Shown here one piece after another: positions 10,861-22,205 of a DNA stretch of 64,000 bases. The stretch is from Cinclus cinclus (lineage: Eukaryota > Chordata > Aves > Passeriformes > Cinclidae). Under the pieces are notes generated by a model that did no database searches, was not told the origin of the DNA, and saw only the letters and a list, made by a program, of their open reading frames with translations. Location of the stretch: assembly GCF_963662255.1 (NCBI RefSeq), contig NW_026912140.1, forward strand, positions 46,001-110,000, in the 5' to 3' direction. Position numbers and translations under genes: made by a program. Numbering within the stretch: the first letter of the stretch is position 1; every line of letters starts with the position of its first letter.

Positions 10861-11559
10861 TGTGTCATTGCTGCGTGTGAAGCGGCAGCTGCCAGGACCC
10901 CCCATTTCCCTGGTTTGGGAAATTGGATGGCATTGCTCACATGTCAGAAAGAGAGGCCTGATTCCAATTAAATGCATTGCCTGAGCTCTTGTAGTCGCAA
11001 TGCTCAAAGCTTGTTTTCTAACGTTGCTGACTTGCTCAGCTTCTGTTCATATTTGCGATTTTGGACCAAAATGTTGTCAGATGTGATTTTGCAAGGTTTT
11101 CTGTAATGAGCTGTCTGTTTTGCTCTTGGATTTCTTAATGGTGGGTCAGAACGGAATGCAGCATTTTGGGTGGGAGCCCTTCAGTCTGATCTGGGACTGT
11201 CTGAGCAGCAGCTGGTTTTGCACCTGTAAGCAGAGATAGCAAAGATTGCATGAAGTGAATATTGTGCCCGGTTGCGGAAGCCGTAGCGCCTGGCGAGCGC
11301 GGGGCAGCTGCCGGGATCTTCGGGGCACGGAGGAGCCGCAGACGGACGTTGCAAGTGGCTCCTTCGGGGCAGGATTTTGTCCCGATGCGGGGGAATTGCC
11401 GCGGGCTGGGCGGGCTGGGGCCTCTGCCGAGCGCCGCCGCCTTTCCCCGGGAGCCCCCGGGCAGAGCTCTGTGCTCAGGGCCGAGGGCCAGGCACCCGCT
11501 CGGCGGCTCCGAGACGGCAGAGTTTTGGGGGTGCCGCTGTTGGGGGCAGTGCCGGGGGA
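10861..11559. other. Mixed stretch ending in a CpG-rich block, no gene recognised
   Basis: 10861-11230 shows nothing recognisable. 11260-11559 is CpG-rich, with open frames on both strands (Arg, Gly, Ala rich) that match no family I know. It leads straight into the duplicated block at 11560 and could hold a promoter, but no specific element stands out. Confidence 0.35.
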
Positions 11560-12763
11560 GTTGCCCCGGGCTGGAGACTCAAGGGCGCCGAGGATGGCGA
11601 GCACCCAGTCCATGTGGCATGGGACAGCTGCGGACATGCCTGGGGGGCAACCTGTGTGGGGGCTGAGGAGGTTTAAGAAGTTGGAGAGGATTGGAGGAGG
11701 GGGAAGGCACCCAAAAACGTACCAGAAGCAAGAAGGTGCCTGAATTTAGGGGAAAGGATGGAAAATGGGGGAAAGGATCCAAAAGATGAGGAAGGGAAGC
11801 AAAATAAGGGGAAAGGAAACAAAATAAATGGTAAAGACTCAAAAGAGGGGGAAAGACACAAAATAGGGGATAAAGTATCCAGAATAGGGAGAAAGTATCC
11901 AAAATAAGGGGGGAAGACCCAAAATCCAAGGAGAAAAGGTTTCATGGGGTGTCATAACTGTCATGGTGTGTCCCTACGTGTGCTGGGGTGGGTGCAGACA
12001 CTCAGCACCAGGAGCAGCCACGGAAACATCCTGAGGGACACAGGGAGACTCTGCAGGACATGGGCTGGGGACCTTGGAGGATCAGGCCCCACCAGGGGTG
12101 GAGGACAGGAACATAGGAGGAGACATGGGGGCACATGGAAGGGGACAGGGACACACAGAGGTAATGGCCACAGTGGAGGATGAGGACAAATGGAGGGGAA
12201 GGGACACAGTGCCACCAGGACACACAGCAGGGGACAACATTGCCACACCTGTGGGGACACTGCCACTAGGACACCACTGGTGACACCCTGCATGGGACAC
12301 TGCTGGTGGCACTGACATTTGCGCTGTCCTCAGAGGTGGTTGGGCTCCCCTGAGGGTGGTGGCCCTGGTACACTGTGGTGGCTGTCACTTGCTTCCACAC
12401 CCCTTGTCACCAACTGAACAAGCCCTGACAACAACTTGTCGACAACCCTCCCGCCCTGGTGGATGGTGACATTCAGCTGGGATACTGCAGCAGTGATGGT
12501 GGGAATGTGGTGGCAGGAACTGCATTAGGCAGTGCTTTGCCATGGCTGAGATGAAGGTGCTGGTGGCATTGATGCTGTCCCAGTTCGTGTCCCCACCCAT
12601 GTCCATGTACCTTCATGTCCCCAGCTGGGTCTGTGTCCCCATCCATGTCTATGTCTCCATGAAAGGCTGTGTCCCCTCACGTCCCCATCCATGACCTCAC
12701 CCATGTCCTTGTCCGCCACATGTCCCCATCCATGCCTTACTTCAACATTTTATTTTAACCCCA
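11560..12763. repeat. Segmental duplication copy B (partner 26820-27797)
   Basis: Direct copy of 26820-27797. Shared landmarks are 'gactcaagggcgccgaggat' (copy C 'gactcaagggtatccaggat'), 'tccatgtggcat', a purine-rich block of degenerate 'ggggaaaggatcc' repeats (11740-11940), and 'gtgccaccaggaca'. It ends exactly where the ERVL provirus inserted, inside 'tttaacccca'. No gene other than the P450 scrap is seen. Confidence 0.7.
12515..12588 (+). pseudogene. CYP4F-like cytochrome P450 last-exon fragment, copy B
   Basis: The frame reads RNCIRQCFAMAEMKV, then LVALMLSQF. This is the best preserved of the three P450 scraps: the haem-ligating Cys and the FAMAEMKV helix start agree with CYP4F enzymes, but the glycine after C-I is Arg. 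It then drifts into the ATGTCC-rich repeat. No upstream exon was recognised, so a working P450 is excluded here. Confidence 0.7.
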
Positions 12764-13461
12764 TGTTGAGGGTTAGTTCTTTCTATTTTTTTTTTTTTTC
12801 CCTCTGTGGAATTTTCCCCATTGTCATGCTAAGATACCTGTTGACTGGGCCCTGGTGACAAGGGGGAGGGGACGGGAGGGAAGAAGCAAGCCCTGCGAGA
12901 TTCAAACAGCCAGAAGAGGAAGAGGAAGGCTGGGCCTCGGCCCATTTCCCCCGCGGAGTTCGGACGAGAAGGACGATCGCCGTCTGTGTCCCATCCCAGC
13001 GTCGGGAAACCACCATCGGACCCTGCCCGGCTGTCTTCTCGCTGTGAACTACCACCATCCAGCACTCTACTGAGCACCGGGACCGACACCGTGAGCGGAG
13101 AGCTCTCTCTCCATCTCTCTCTCCCCCTGGGACAGCTCTGCCATCACCCCCAGCCCTCCTGCAGCTCTGCGGGAGCCGCCCGCCCCCAGCACCGGGAACT
13201 GCAGCTCAGGGAAAAGGTGCCTGCAGCCAAAAAACACTGGGACTGAGTTACTGTTCTGTTTGTGGGTAATTTCATAGCTGTTGTTGTTCTTGTTTGTCTT
13301 GTTAAATATACTAGTAAAGAACTGTTATTCCTACCCCCATATCTTTGCCTGAGAGCTCTCTTAATTCCGAAATTATAATAATCGGAAGAATCATATTTTC
13401 TTTCAGTCCAAGGGGAAGCTTCTGCTTTCCTTGGCAAACACCTGTCCTTCAAACCAGGACA
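12764..13461 (+). repeat. 5' LTR of ERVL provirus
   Basis: Starts TGTTGAGGGTTAG and ends CCAGGACA, 698 bp. It has a T-run near 12787, a CpG-rich middle (12930-13200), and an AT-rich 3' part. It is nearly identical to 18852-19545. No canonical AATAAA was found. Confidence 0.93.
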
Positions 13462-13466
13462 GATTT

Positions 13467-13484
13467 TGGCGCCCAACGTGGGGC
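13467..13484 (+). other. Primer binding site, lysine tRNA type
   Basis: TGGCGCCCAACGTGGGGC lies five bases after the 5' LTR. It matches the complement of the 3' end of tRNA-Lys(1,2), the primer used by several betaretroviruses. The best known mammalian ERVL group was named for a leucine primer. Confidence 0.85.
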
Positions 13485-13560
13485 CCGAGGGCATTGAGAG
13501 AAAAGGGTGAAAAAGGAATAACAGTTCTTGAGTTACCTCAGTTTTGTGTTAGGTGGCATC

Positions 13561-15562
13561 ATGTTGTCCAGCTTACCGTGGTTTGGGCTCCATGTGGCCA
13601 CAGCTCTATCTCTCCCATTTGCAATCCCTTACTTGAACATGGGTCCTATAACTCAGGCTGCTGTAACTATTATCCAGTTCCTTTTGTGGGCTGATAACAT
13701 GAGAAATTCATGGATTTTTAACTTCCTCTGGAAGGTGGGCACATGGATTCGGAGCTATCACACTCTAACTGTATGTTTTTGGGGCTACTTTAATAATGGT
13801 ACATACTGTGAGGATATGACACCAGGGAAAATTTTGTCCCAACCCCTTACACAGTTTTTTGGGTCTGCTCCACCAGCTTTTGAGGGGTTCAAATCTCTTC
13901 TAAGCAGTAATGATATCATACAGTGGCTGACATTGCTAATAGGCCTTGTAAACCTGTTCTATTTAACATTCCGAGATGAGGGGAGATTGACTTGGATGAC
14001 AACCCTGATACGTCCCCCAAGGAATAGGGATCCTGCCCCAGAGCCTGGCCCTGCCCCAGAGCCTGGCTCTGCCCCAGAGACTAAGGACTCTGCCCCAGAG
14101 CCTGACCCTGCCCCTGCCCCAGAGACTAAGGATTCTCCCCCAGAGACTAAGGATTCTGTCCCAGAGCCTGACTCTGCCCCTGCCCCAGAGACTAAGGATT
14201 CTGCCCCAGAGACTAAGGATTCTGCCCCAGAGGTTAAGGATGTTGCCCCTGAGCCTGATTCTGCCCCAGAGCTCACCTCAGAAAGGAACCATCCAGAGTG
14301 GGTGGGGTTTCTAGTGAAGGAGATGGGCCAAATGCTGAAGGAGTACCTTTCCCCAGCTCTTGAGAAACTCTCCCTCTGCCTTAAAGAGGGAGAACCTGAT
14401 GGTGCAGCAGTGGAACCCACAAATGTTACATCTCTCCAGGCTCCAGCTGAACTGCAAGGGCACTCACAGCCAGCAGCAGTTGCCCCCGTGGAAACTAGAA
14501 AGTCTAAGGTGAAAACAAAGCACCTAGATAATAATGATCAGAAAGCAGGGCCCTCACAACCAGCAGGGGAGCCAGAGGTTGAGATCGTCACAGAGTCCCT
14601 GTCATACGAGAGTCTCCGTAATCTCCGTAAGGATGTTGTACGAAGGGGCCGTGAGGCTTTTACAACGTGGTTACTGCGGGTCTGGGACCTTATGGGTACA
14701 GGTGTGCAGCTGGATGGTACTGAGGCAAGGAATTTGGGACCCCTAACCCAGGACTCAGGTGTGGATCACATATTCGTAAGGGAACGAGGCCCCCTTTCCC
14801 TCTGGGAGCGGCTTTTAATGAGTGTAAGAGAGAGGTTTGTCCATAGAGAGAGAATGCAGGAGCACCACCATAGAATGTGCTGGAAAACCGCTGAGGAGGG
14901 GATCCAACAGCTGAGAGAAGTAGCAATACTGGAAGTACTCTTTGGGACGGGTGGACAACGACAATGACCCCGACAAGGTCAGGTGCACAGGGCAGATGTT
15001 GTGGAATCTGGCACACCTGGGGCCATCTCAATACACCACATTCATTGCAGCCATTAATGCTGACACCAACCACGAGACAGTGGGTTCTGTTGCCGATAAG
15101 CTCAGAAATTTTGAGAGTATAATGAATGGCCCAATGCAGGCTCAGGTCTCTGCCGTGATTAGGGAACTCAGATAGGAGTTCAAGGAGGAGATAAGAGGGG
15201 TGAGGGAGGAGATGAGGAAGGTCAATGCAGCACCAGTGCGAGTCACAGATCCCAGAGTTAGAGCCCAACGTCCCCCAGCTAAGGAGAGAGGATACACCCC
15301 ACGAGCTGACCTGTGGTTCTTTCTGCGTGACCATGGGGAAGACATGAGGAGGTGGGATGGGAAACCCACTTCTGCCCTGGCAGCACGGGTGCGTCAACTC
15401 AAGGAGGGAAACACTAACCAAAGGAGCTCCACTAAAGTGAAGGTAGCCTCAACTTCCCATAACCAAGATGCAGGGTATTACAAAAGGGAGGATGATTTGT
15501 CAGATCCCCTTGAGGGAACCTCCAACATGTATGCCCAGGAAGGAAATAATAACCAGTGCTAG
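13561..15562 (+). pseudogene. gag: ERVL gag, broken
   Basis: Encodes the structural polyprotein. The frame is open from 13528, but the first ATG is at 13561 in a fair context (A at -3). The first open part runs to TGA at 14967 (468 residues). Hydrophobic stretches suggest membrane spans near the N-terminus (about 13565-13740) and at 13915-13970. A repeat of APETKDS- and PEPDSAP-like units follows (14035-14275), then a charged capsid-like region. The homology continues in the next frame from about 14942, so a one-base shift has occurred there. That frame is stopped by TAG at 15173-15175 and again by TAG at 15560-15562. No zinc knuckle was seen. The lesions look like decay, though the last TAG might be a readthrough stop because pol follows in the same frame. 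Confidence 0.75.
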
Positions 15563-18500
15563 AGGGGCCCTGCCTCTAGCCAGGGAGAGGCACGGGAAAA
15601 CTGGGTCTTTTGGACGGTGTGGATCCGATGGCCTGGCACATCAGAGCCACAAAAACATAGGGCCTTAGTTGATACTGGTTCACAGGTCACCCTAATACCA
15701 TCAGAACATGTGGGGGAAGAGCCTGTTTCTATTGCTGGGGTGACAGGGGGATCACAGGAATTGACTTTGCTGGAGGCTGAGGTGAGCCTGACTGGGAAAG
15801 AGTGGCAGAAGCATCCAATTGTGACTGGCCCAGAGGCACCGTGTATTCTAGGCATAGACTTCCTGAGGAATGGCTATTACAAAGACCCAAAGGGACTCAG
15901 GTGGGCTTTTGGAATAGCTGCTGTAGAGGCAGAAAACATTAAGCAATTGAACACCTTGCTTGGACTGTCAGAGAACCCATCTGTAGTGGGACTCCTGAAG
16001 GTGAAGGAGCAGCAAGTGCCAATTGCCACCTCCACAGTGCACCACCGGCAGTACAGGAAAAATCGAGATGCCGTGATCCCCATCCACAAGATGATCCGTG
16101 AGCTGGAGGGCCAAGGGGTGGTCAGCAGAACCCACTCACCCTTCAACAGCCCCATCTGGCCTGTGCGCAAGTCTGATGGAGAATGGAGATTGACTGTGGA
16201 CTATCGTGCATTGAATGAAGTGACTCCACCGCTGAGCGCTGCCGTGCCGGACATGCTGGAACTCCAGTACGCGCTGGAGTCCAAGGCAGCAAAGTGGTAC
16301 GCCACCATTGACATTGCCAATGCATTTTTCTCCATTCCTCTGGCAGCAGAGTGCAGGCCTCAGTTTGCTTTCACCTGGAGGGGCGTGCAGTACACCTGGA
16401 ACCGACTGCCCCAGGGGTGGAAACACAGCCCCACCATCTGCCATGGACTGATCCAGGCTGCACTGGAAAAGGGTGAAGCTCCAGAACATCTGCAATACAT
16501 TGATGACATCATTGTGTGGGGGAACACGGCAATGGAATTATTTGAGAAAGGAGAAAAGATCATCCAGATTCTGCTGGGAGCCGGTTTTGCCATCAAGAGG
16601 AGCAAAGTCAAAGGTCCTGCCCGAGAGATCCAGTTCCTGGGAGTAAAGTGGCAAGACGGGCGGCGCCAAATCCCCACTGAGGTCATCAATAAGATCACCG
16701 CGATGTCTCCACCAACCAACAAGAAGGAAACACAAGCTTTCCTAGGTGCCATAGGCTTTTGGAGAATGCACATTCCTGAGTACAGCCAGATCGTGAGCCC
16801 TCTCTACCTGGTCACCCGGAAGAAGAACGAATTCCACTGGAGCCCTGAGCAGCAGCAAGCCTTTGCCCAGATCAAGCAGGAGATCGCTCATGCTGTAGCC
16901 CTCGGCCCAGTCAGGACGGGACCAGAGGTGAAGAATGTGCTCTACTCTGCAGCCGGGAACAAGGGCTTGTCCTGGAGCCTTTGGCAGAAGGTACCTGGTG
17001 AGACCCGAGGCCGACCTCTGGGATTCTGGAGCCGAAGTTACAGAGGATCTGAAGCCAACTACACCCCAACAGAGAAGGAGATCTTGGCTGCTTATGAAGG
17101 AGTTCAAGCTGCCTCAGAAGTGATTGGCACAGAAGCACAGCTCCTCCTGGCACCCCGACTACCAGTGCTGGGGTGGATGTTTAAAGGGAAGGTCCCCTCT
17201 ACCCACCACGCCACCGATGCCACATGGAGCAAGTGGATTGCCCTCATCACACAGCGCGCCCGTATCGGAAACCCAAATCGCCCTGGGATTTTGGAAATAA
17301 TTACAAACTGGCCAGAAGGTGAAAATTTTGGTCTTGCCGATGAAGAGGAGCAAGAACAAGTGACCCGGGCTGATGAAGCCCCGCCATACAACCAACTGCC
17401 AGCAGATGAAACTCGCTACGCTCTTTTCACTGACGGTTCCTGTCGCATCGTGGGGATGAACCGGAAGTGGAAAGCAGCCGTATGGAGCCCCACACGACAG
17501 GTTGCACAAGCTACTGAAGGAGAAGGTGGATCAAGTCAACTTGCTGAACTCAAAGCTGTTCAGCTGGCCCTGGACATTGCTGAAAGAGAGAAGTGGCCAA
17601 AGCTTTACCTTTACACTGATTCATGGATGGTAGCCAATGCTCTGTGGGGCTGGCTGGAAAGATGGAAAAAAGCTAACTGGCAACGTAGGGGAAAGCCAAT
17701 CTGGGCTGCTGATGAGTGGAAAGACATTGCCAGTCGGGTAGAGAAGCTACCCGTAAAGGTCCATCATGTAGATGCCCATGTCCCCAAGAGTCGGGCTAAT
17801 GAGGAGCACCAACACAATGAGCAAGTAGATCAGGCTGCAAGGATAGAGGTGTCACAGATAGACTTAGACTGGCAACACAAAGGAGAGTTGTTCCTGGCTC
17901 GATGGGCCCACGATGCCTCAGGTCACCAAGGCAGAGATGCTACCTATAAGTGGGTATGAGATAGAGGGGTGGATCTCACCATGGACAGTATTTCCCAGGT
18001 TATCCATGACTATGAGATGTGTGCTGCCATCAAGCAAGCCAAGCGAGTGAAGCCCCTCTGGTATGGGGGGCGGTGGTCCAAATATAAGTATGGGGAGGCC
18101 TGGCAGATTGACTACATCACACTGCCTCAGACACGCCAAGGCAAGCGTTACGTGCTGACCATGGTAGAAGCCACCACTGGATGGTTGGAGACCTACCCTG
18201 TGCCTCATGCCACTGCCCGCAACACCATCCTGGGCCTGGAAAAACAAGTCCTTTGGAGACATGGTACCCCTGAGAGAATTGAGTCAGACAATGGGACTCA
18301 TTTCAAGAACAGCCTCATAAGCACCTGGGCCAGAGAACACGGCATCGAGTGGGTGTACCACATTCCTTATCACGCACCAGCGGCTGGGAAAGTGGAACGG
18401 TGCAATGGGCTGCTTAAAACCACCTTGAAGGCACTGAGTGGGGGGACTTTCAAGAACTGGGAGATTAATCTACCAAAGGCCACATGGTTAGTGAACACCC

Positions 18501-18745
18501 GAGGTTCCACTAATCGAGCAGGCCCTGCCCAGTCTGAGCCCTTGAGAACACCAGATGGGGACAAGGTTCCAGTGGTGCATATGAGAGGTATGCTAGGAAA
18601 AACTGTTTGGGTGAACCCTGCCTCCAGCAAAGACAATCCAATTCGGGGGGTGGTTTTTGCTCAAGGGCCAGGGTGTACCTGGTGGATCATGCAAAGGGAT
18701 GGAAAGACCAGATGCATACCCCAAGGAGACCTTGTTTTAGGGTGA
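15563..18745 (+). pseudogene. pol: ERVL pro-pol (protease, reverse transcriptase, RNase H, integrase), one internal stop
   Basis: In one frame from the TAG at 15560. Protease active site VDTGS is at 15668-15682. The reverse transcriptase has LPQGW and the catalytic YIDD at 16496-16507. RNase H shows FTDGS, a Glu in QLAELKA, YTDS and VDAH. The integrase zinc domain begins HDASGHQG but is interrupted by TGA at 17957-17959, and its cysteine pair is damaged (DYEMC, where a second Cys is expected at the Tyr). The integrase core keeps its three acidic residues (QIDY, SDNG, KVERC). The frame resumes after the stop and ends at 18745. The order and the RNase H motifs are typical of class III ERVL. There is no dUTPase or env downstream. 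Apart from the single stop it is remarkably intact, in line with the near-identical LTRs. Confidence 0.88.
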
Positions 18746-18851
18746 ACTACCTACAATACTGTGCCTGTATCTGTAACTGTATGGATGTCTATAATTTGAA
18801 GGTTTTTAATTTGATTTGGCATGATGGTAGGGGAAAATTCGGGGTGGATAA

Positions 18852-19545
18852 TGTTGAGGGTTAGTTCTTTCTTTTTTTTTTTTCCCTCTGTGGAATTTTC
18901 CCCATTGTCATGCTAAGATACCTGTTGACTGGGCCCTGGTGACAAGGGGGAGGGGACGGGAGGGAAGAAGCAAACCCCGCGAGATTCAAACAGCCAGAAG
19001 AGGAAGAGGAAGGCTGGGCCTCGGCCCATTTCTCCCGCGGAGTTCGGACGAGAAGGACGATCGCCGTCTGTGTCCCATCCCAGCGTCGGGAAACCACCAT
19101 CGGACCCTGCCCGGCTGTCTTCTCGCTGTGAACTACCACCATCCAGCACTCTACTGAGCACCGGGACCGACACCGTGAGCGGAGAGCTCTCTCTCCATCT
19201 CTCTCTCCCCCTGGGACAGCTCTGCCATCACCCCCAGCCCTCCTGCAGCTCTGCGGGAGCCGCCCGCCCCCAGCACCGGGAACTGCAGCTCAGGGAAAAG
19301 GTGCCTGCAGCCAAAAAACACTGGGACTGAGTTACTGTTCTGTTTGTGGGTAATTTCATAGCTGTTGTTGTTCTTGTTTGTCTTGTTAAATATACTAGTA
19401 AAGAACTGTTATTCCTACCCCCATATCTTTGCCTGAGAGCTCTCTTAATTCCGAAATTATAATAATCGGAAGAATCATATTTTCTTTCAGTCCAAGGGGA
19501 AGCTTCTGCTTTCCTTGGCAAACACCTGTCCTTCAAACCAGGACA
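18852..19545 (+). repeat. 3' LTR of ERVL provirus
   Basis: 694 bp, TGTTGAGGG to CCAGGACA. Differs from the 5' copy at three positions (18973-18978 region and one near 19032) plus a shorter T-run. It is preceded by a weak polypurine tract (about 18831-18851). Confidence 0.93.
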
Positions 19546-19550
19546 CCCCA

Positions 19551-20099
19551 GTTACAGGGCTTTCAAAGGAATGAACAGAAACCTTTTTGTTTCAAGGCCA
19601 AAACAAAAGAATTTTTGTGTCCCTGCTGGCAAAGCATCCACATGCTTGGCTGGGTGGGAAGAACCCTTTTTGAAGGGGTTTCCACCCCACCATCTCCAAA
19701 ATTGTGGGGTTTGCCCCAATATGTTCCCATTTGGCTGTGGAAGATGCCCATGAGCCAGAAAGGATTAAAATGATGGATTTCTATTGGAGAAGACCTCCAA
19801 GGCCATTCAGTGTTGCTTGATGCCACCAGAAGATGCAAAGAGTGAGATTTTTCTCGGGTCAGAAGTCGACAAACGTGCTCTTCACAATGGATTTCTGATG
19901 TTGATCTGTGGATATGTCCAGGTGCTCAAGGGAAGCCAGGAGGATGAAGAGCCGCCCAGCCAGGTGTCTTCCTAACATGGATCACCGGGGCTCTGCCCAC
20001 CAGGGGTCACTCGGCATCATCCAGCACAGATCCTGCCATGGAGAATGGAGCTGGAGCAGCACATGAAGCTCTTCCTGCACTTGATTTGCAGGGCTTCCC
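19551..20099 (-). other. 3' flank of zinc-finger gene copy B
   Basis: Matches 27798-28380 almost base for base (for example 'gttacagggctttcaaagga' and 'ccattcagtgttgcttgat') and lies downstream of the copy B stop codon on the minus strand. This stretch is absent from copy A, so it was inserted before copies B and C separated. No gene is seen. Confidence 0.6.
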
Positions 20100-21284
20100 T
20101 TAGTGGTGCCTCCATTGGTGTTTGGTCAGGTGAGAGCTCTGTGAAAAGCTCTTCCCACACTCAGAACACTCATAGGGCCTCTCCCCAGTGTGGATGCGCC
20201 GGTGGGTGACGAGGTTGGAGTTGTGCCTGAAGCCCTTCCTGTAGTCGGGGCAGCAGAAGGGCCTCTCCTCTATGTGAATGCGCTGGTGCAGGAGGAGACT
20301 GGAGCTGGTCAGAAACCTCTTGCTGCATTTATCACACTCATAGGGCTGTTCCCCTGTGTGGATCCTTTGGTGGACAATCAGTTCAGAGCTTGTCCTGAAG
20401 CACTTCCCACACTGCCCACACTCATAGGGCATCTCCCCAGTGTGGATGCGCCTGTGGGAGACAAGGCGGGAGTTGTATTTGAAGCCCTTCCCACAGTCAG
20501 GGCAGCGGAAGGGCCTCTCTTCTGTGTGAATCCGCTGATGCATGACGAGATTGGAGCTGGTCTGAAACCTCTTCCTGCGTATGTCACATTCATAGGGCCT
20601 CTCCCCAGTGTGGATCATCTGGTGGCGGATCAGTTTGAATCTCGTACTGAAGCTCTTTCCACACTCCCCACACTCATAGGGCCGTTCCCCCATGTGGATT
20701 CTCCAGTGCCAGATCAGGGAGGATCTCTTGCTGAAGCTCTTCCCACAATTTGAACACTTGTGGGGCTTATCCGCATCATGAAGATGCTCATGGAACCCCA
20801 GCTCTGAGCTCTGGCTGCAGCTCTGTCCGGTTCTTTGGCCCTGGTTCTCCTCCTCGGATACCCAAGAACTGTGTTTGCAGCCCATCCTCATGTGGGATCT
20901 CCCGGGCTTTTCCTCCTCGCTGGTTTCCTGTGCAATGGAGCTGCTCCAAACAGCCTCTTCCACAAGGTTCTGCTGCAGGGATTTGTCCTCCCTGGTCTCC
21001 ATCCTCAGCTCCTTGTCTAGAGGGGGAAAGACAAGGAGAAGATGGGATTTGCCTCTGTTCCAGAGGGAGGGGGAAGGAGATCCCCCCAGCACGTCCCTGG
21101 CAGGACGGCGTCGGCAGCGGGGCTGTCCTGCAGCCGGGGGCCGTGCTGGGCTGGGAGATGGAGCAGGACAGAGGGTGAAAGGGGCAGGGACTTCCTCCTC
21201 ACCTGCCTGGGGCTCCGGGGGCATGTTCTTCTTCCTCACGGCCTCATCCTCCATCGGGCCAAGGTTTAGGAATGGGAAATCCAT
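20100..21284 (-). CDS. C2H2 zinc-finger protein, copy B, eight fingers
   Basis: Likely nuclear DNA-binding protein, probably a transcriptional regulator. As an unspliced frame it has 394 codons, but 21017-21202 looks like a retained intron: the minus strand has a donor (GGCAG|GTGAGG) and an acceptor (CCTCTAG|ACAAGG), and the 186-bp length keeps the frame. Splicing gives about 332 residues: a leader ([19 protein letters not shown]), an acidic linker ([19 protein letters not shown]), then eight finger units with TGERP or similar linkers. Finger 3 (CDIR) and finger 7 (CPDY) have lost a cysteine; the others are complete. The last finger has H-x4-H. No KRAB or SCAN domain. An upstream acceptor at 21326/21327 and donor at 21697/21698 predict a non-coding first exon reaching promoter B. 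The style matches the zinc-finger expansion of songbirds. It is the only intact copy of the local cluster. Confidence 0.8.
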   Translation of the reverse strand: MDFPFLNLGPMEDEAVRKKNMPPEPQAGEEEVPAPFTLCPAPSPSPARPPAAGQPRCRRRPARDVLGGSPSPSLWNRGKSHLLLVFPPLDKELRMETREDKSLQQNLVEEAVWSSSIAQETSEEEKPGRSHMRMGCKHSSWVSEEENQGQRTGQSCSQSSELGFHEHLHDADKPHKCSNCGKSFSKRSSLIWHWRIHMGERPYECGECGKSFSTRFKLIRHQMIHTGERPYECDIRRKRFQTSSNLVMHQRIHTEERPFRCPDCGKGFKYNSRLVSHRRIHTGEMPYECGQCGKCFRTSSELIVHQRIHTGEQPYECDKCSKRFLTSSSLLLHQRIHIEERPFCCPDYRKGFRHNSNLVTHRRIHTGERPYECSECGKSFSQSSHLTKHQWRHH

Positions 21285-22049
21285 TTTTGGGGGAAAAGAA
21301 GGGTTGAGCGCGTTGGGTTTATGTTCCTGCGGGCCAAGTTCAGCTGGACAAGCCAGTGCCCCTTTCAGCCTCAGAGAGCCTGGGGCTGCTTATCACCAAC
21401 CTCCCACACCCCTCCAGGCTGCCGGGGGTCCCCCGGCTCCGGGATCGCCCCTCTGCGCTCTCCCCGCTCCGGGGTTCCCGTATTCCCCCACGGCTCTCCC
21501 GGATATCCCCAGAACCGATCTCGCCCCCTCTCCGCCAGAACGAGCGATAGCAATGTGGGACCCGCCAAGATCCCTCCCGGGGCATTTCCGGCTGAGCTTC
21601 GGGGTCCTGCAAGATCCAAACATCTCCTGCCCCACAAAGAAACCTCCAGGAGACCTCCCCACGATGGATTTGGGGCGAGCTCCCCCTCCCAGCTCACCTG
21701 CGGCTTCCGGGGGGAGGGGTGATGCCGGGGAAGTCGGGGAAGCTGCGGCCTAGAGCGGGCGAGCGAGTGAGCCGCTCGGTTCTGCTGCTGCTCTTCCTTC
21801 CACTACTCTTCTTCCTTCCGCTCCTCCTCCCCCAGCCCGGCCCGGCCCGGTGCCGACGCGCAAAAGCAGCCGCGCTCCGCCCTGGGGGATTGCAAAGCGG
21901 TTGCGCCCCGCGCGGCACTGGGAAGTGATACTGGGAGCACTGGTAACGATCCTGACAGCACCTAGAAGCAACTGGGAGCGCTCTCCCTGCCAGTACCGCT
22001 CTTACTGGGAGCACTGGGAGGGAACTGGGAGCAAACTGCGCCTAGACCC

Positions 22050-22189
22050 GGCTACAGCCGGTGGTGGGCGGTGTCGGAGCAGAGGGCGTGGTTATGCAAA
22101 TCTAGGAGCGATCGCGCGCTGTGATTGGTGTGCGGAAGCAGCGCGGGGTTCTCCCTGGTCACGTGAGGGCGGGAGCGGTGGGCAGAGCG
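22050..22189. promoter_or_regulatory. Bidirectional CpG-rich promoter, copy B
   Basis: Octamer ATGCAAAT at 22094-22101, 'gcgatcgcgcgctg', inverted CCAAT box near 22123-22128, and E-box CACGTG at 22160-22165, in the same order as the other two copies. The zinc-finger gene lies to the left, a candidate plus-strand exon to the right. Confidence 0.65.
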
Positions 22190-22205
22190 ATGGCGGCGGC
22201 GTGCG
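22190..22205 (+). CDS. Candidate tiny first exon (MAAAC...), copy B
   Basis: ATGGCGGCGGCGTGCG followed by the donor GTGAGAGG. The next plus-strand gene remnant is the mucolipin-like pseudogene, whose first recognisable exon is at 23959. Whether the two were once one gene cannot be told from this sequence, since the other units have the exon but no mucolipin. Confidence 0.35.

Larger units (their letters stand above)
12764..19545 (+). mobile_element. ERVL-type (class III) endogenous retrovirus, full length, env-less
   Basis: A complete proviral structure: 5' LTR, lysine-type primer site, gag, pro-pol, 3' LTR. No env lies between the integrase end (18745) and the 3' LTR (18852), as usual for ERVL. 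The host flanks carry the 5-bp duplication CCCCA (12759-12763 and 19546-19550). The unoccupied sequence 'aaccccagttaca' survives in the paralogous unit at 27792, which proves the insertion edges. The LTRs differ by three substitutions and a T-run length change, so the insertion is young. Internal stops and a frameshift make it defective as it stands. Confidence 0.93.
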
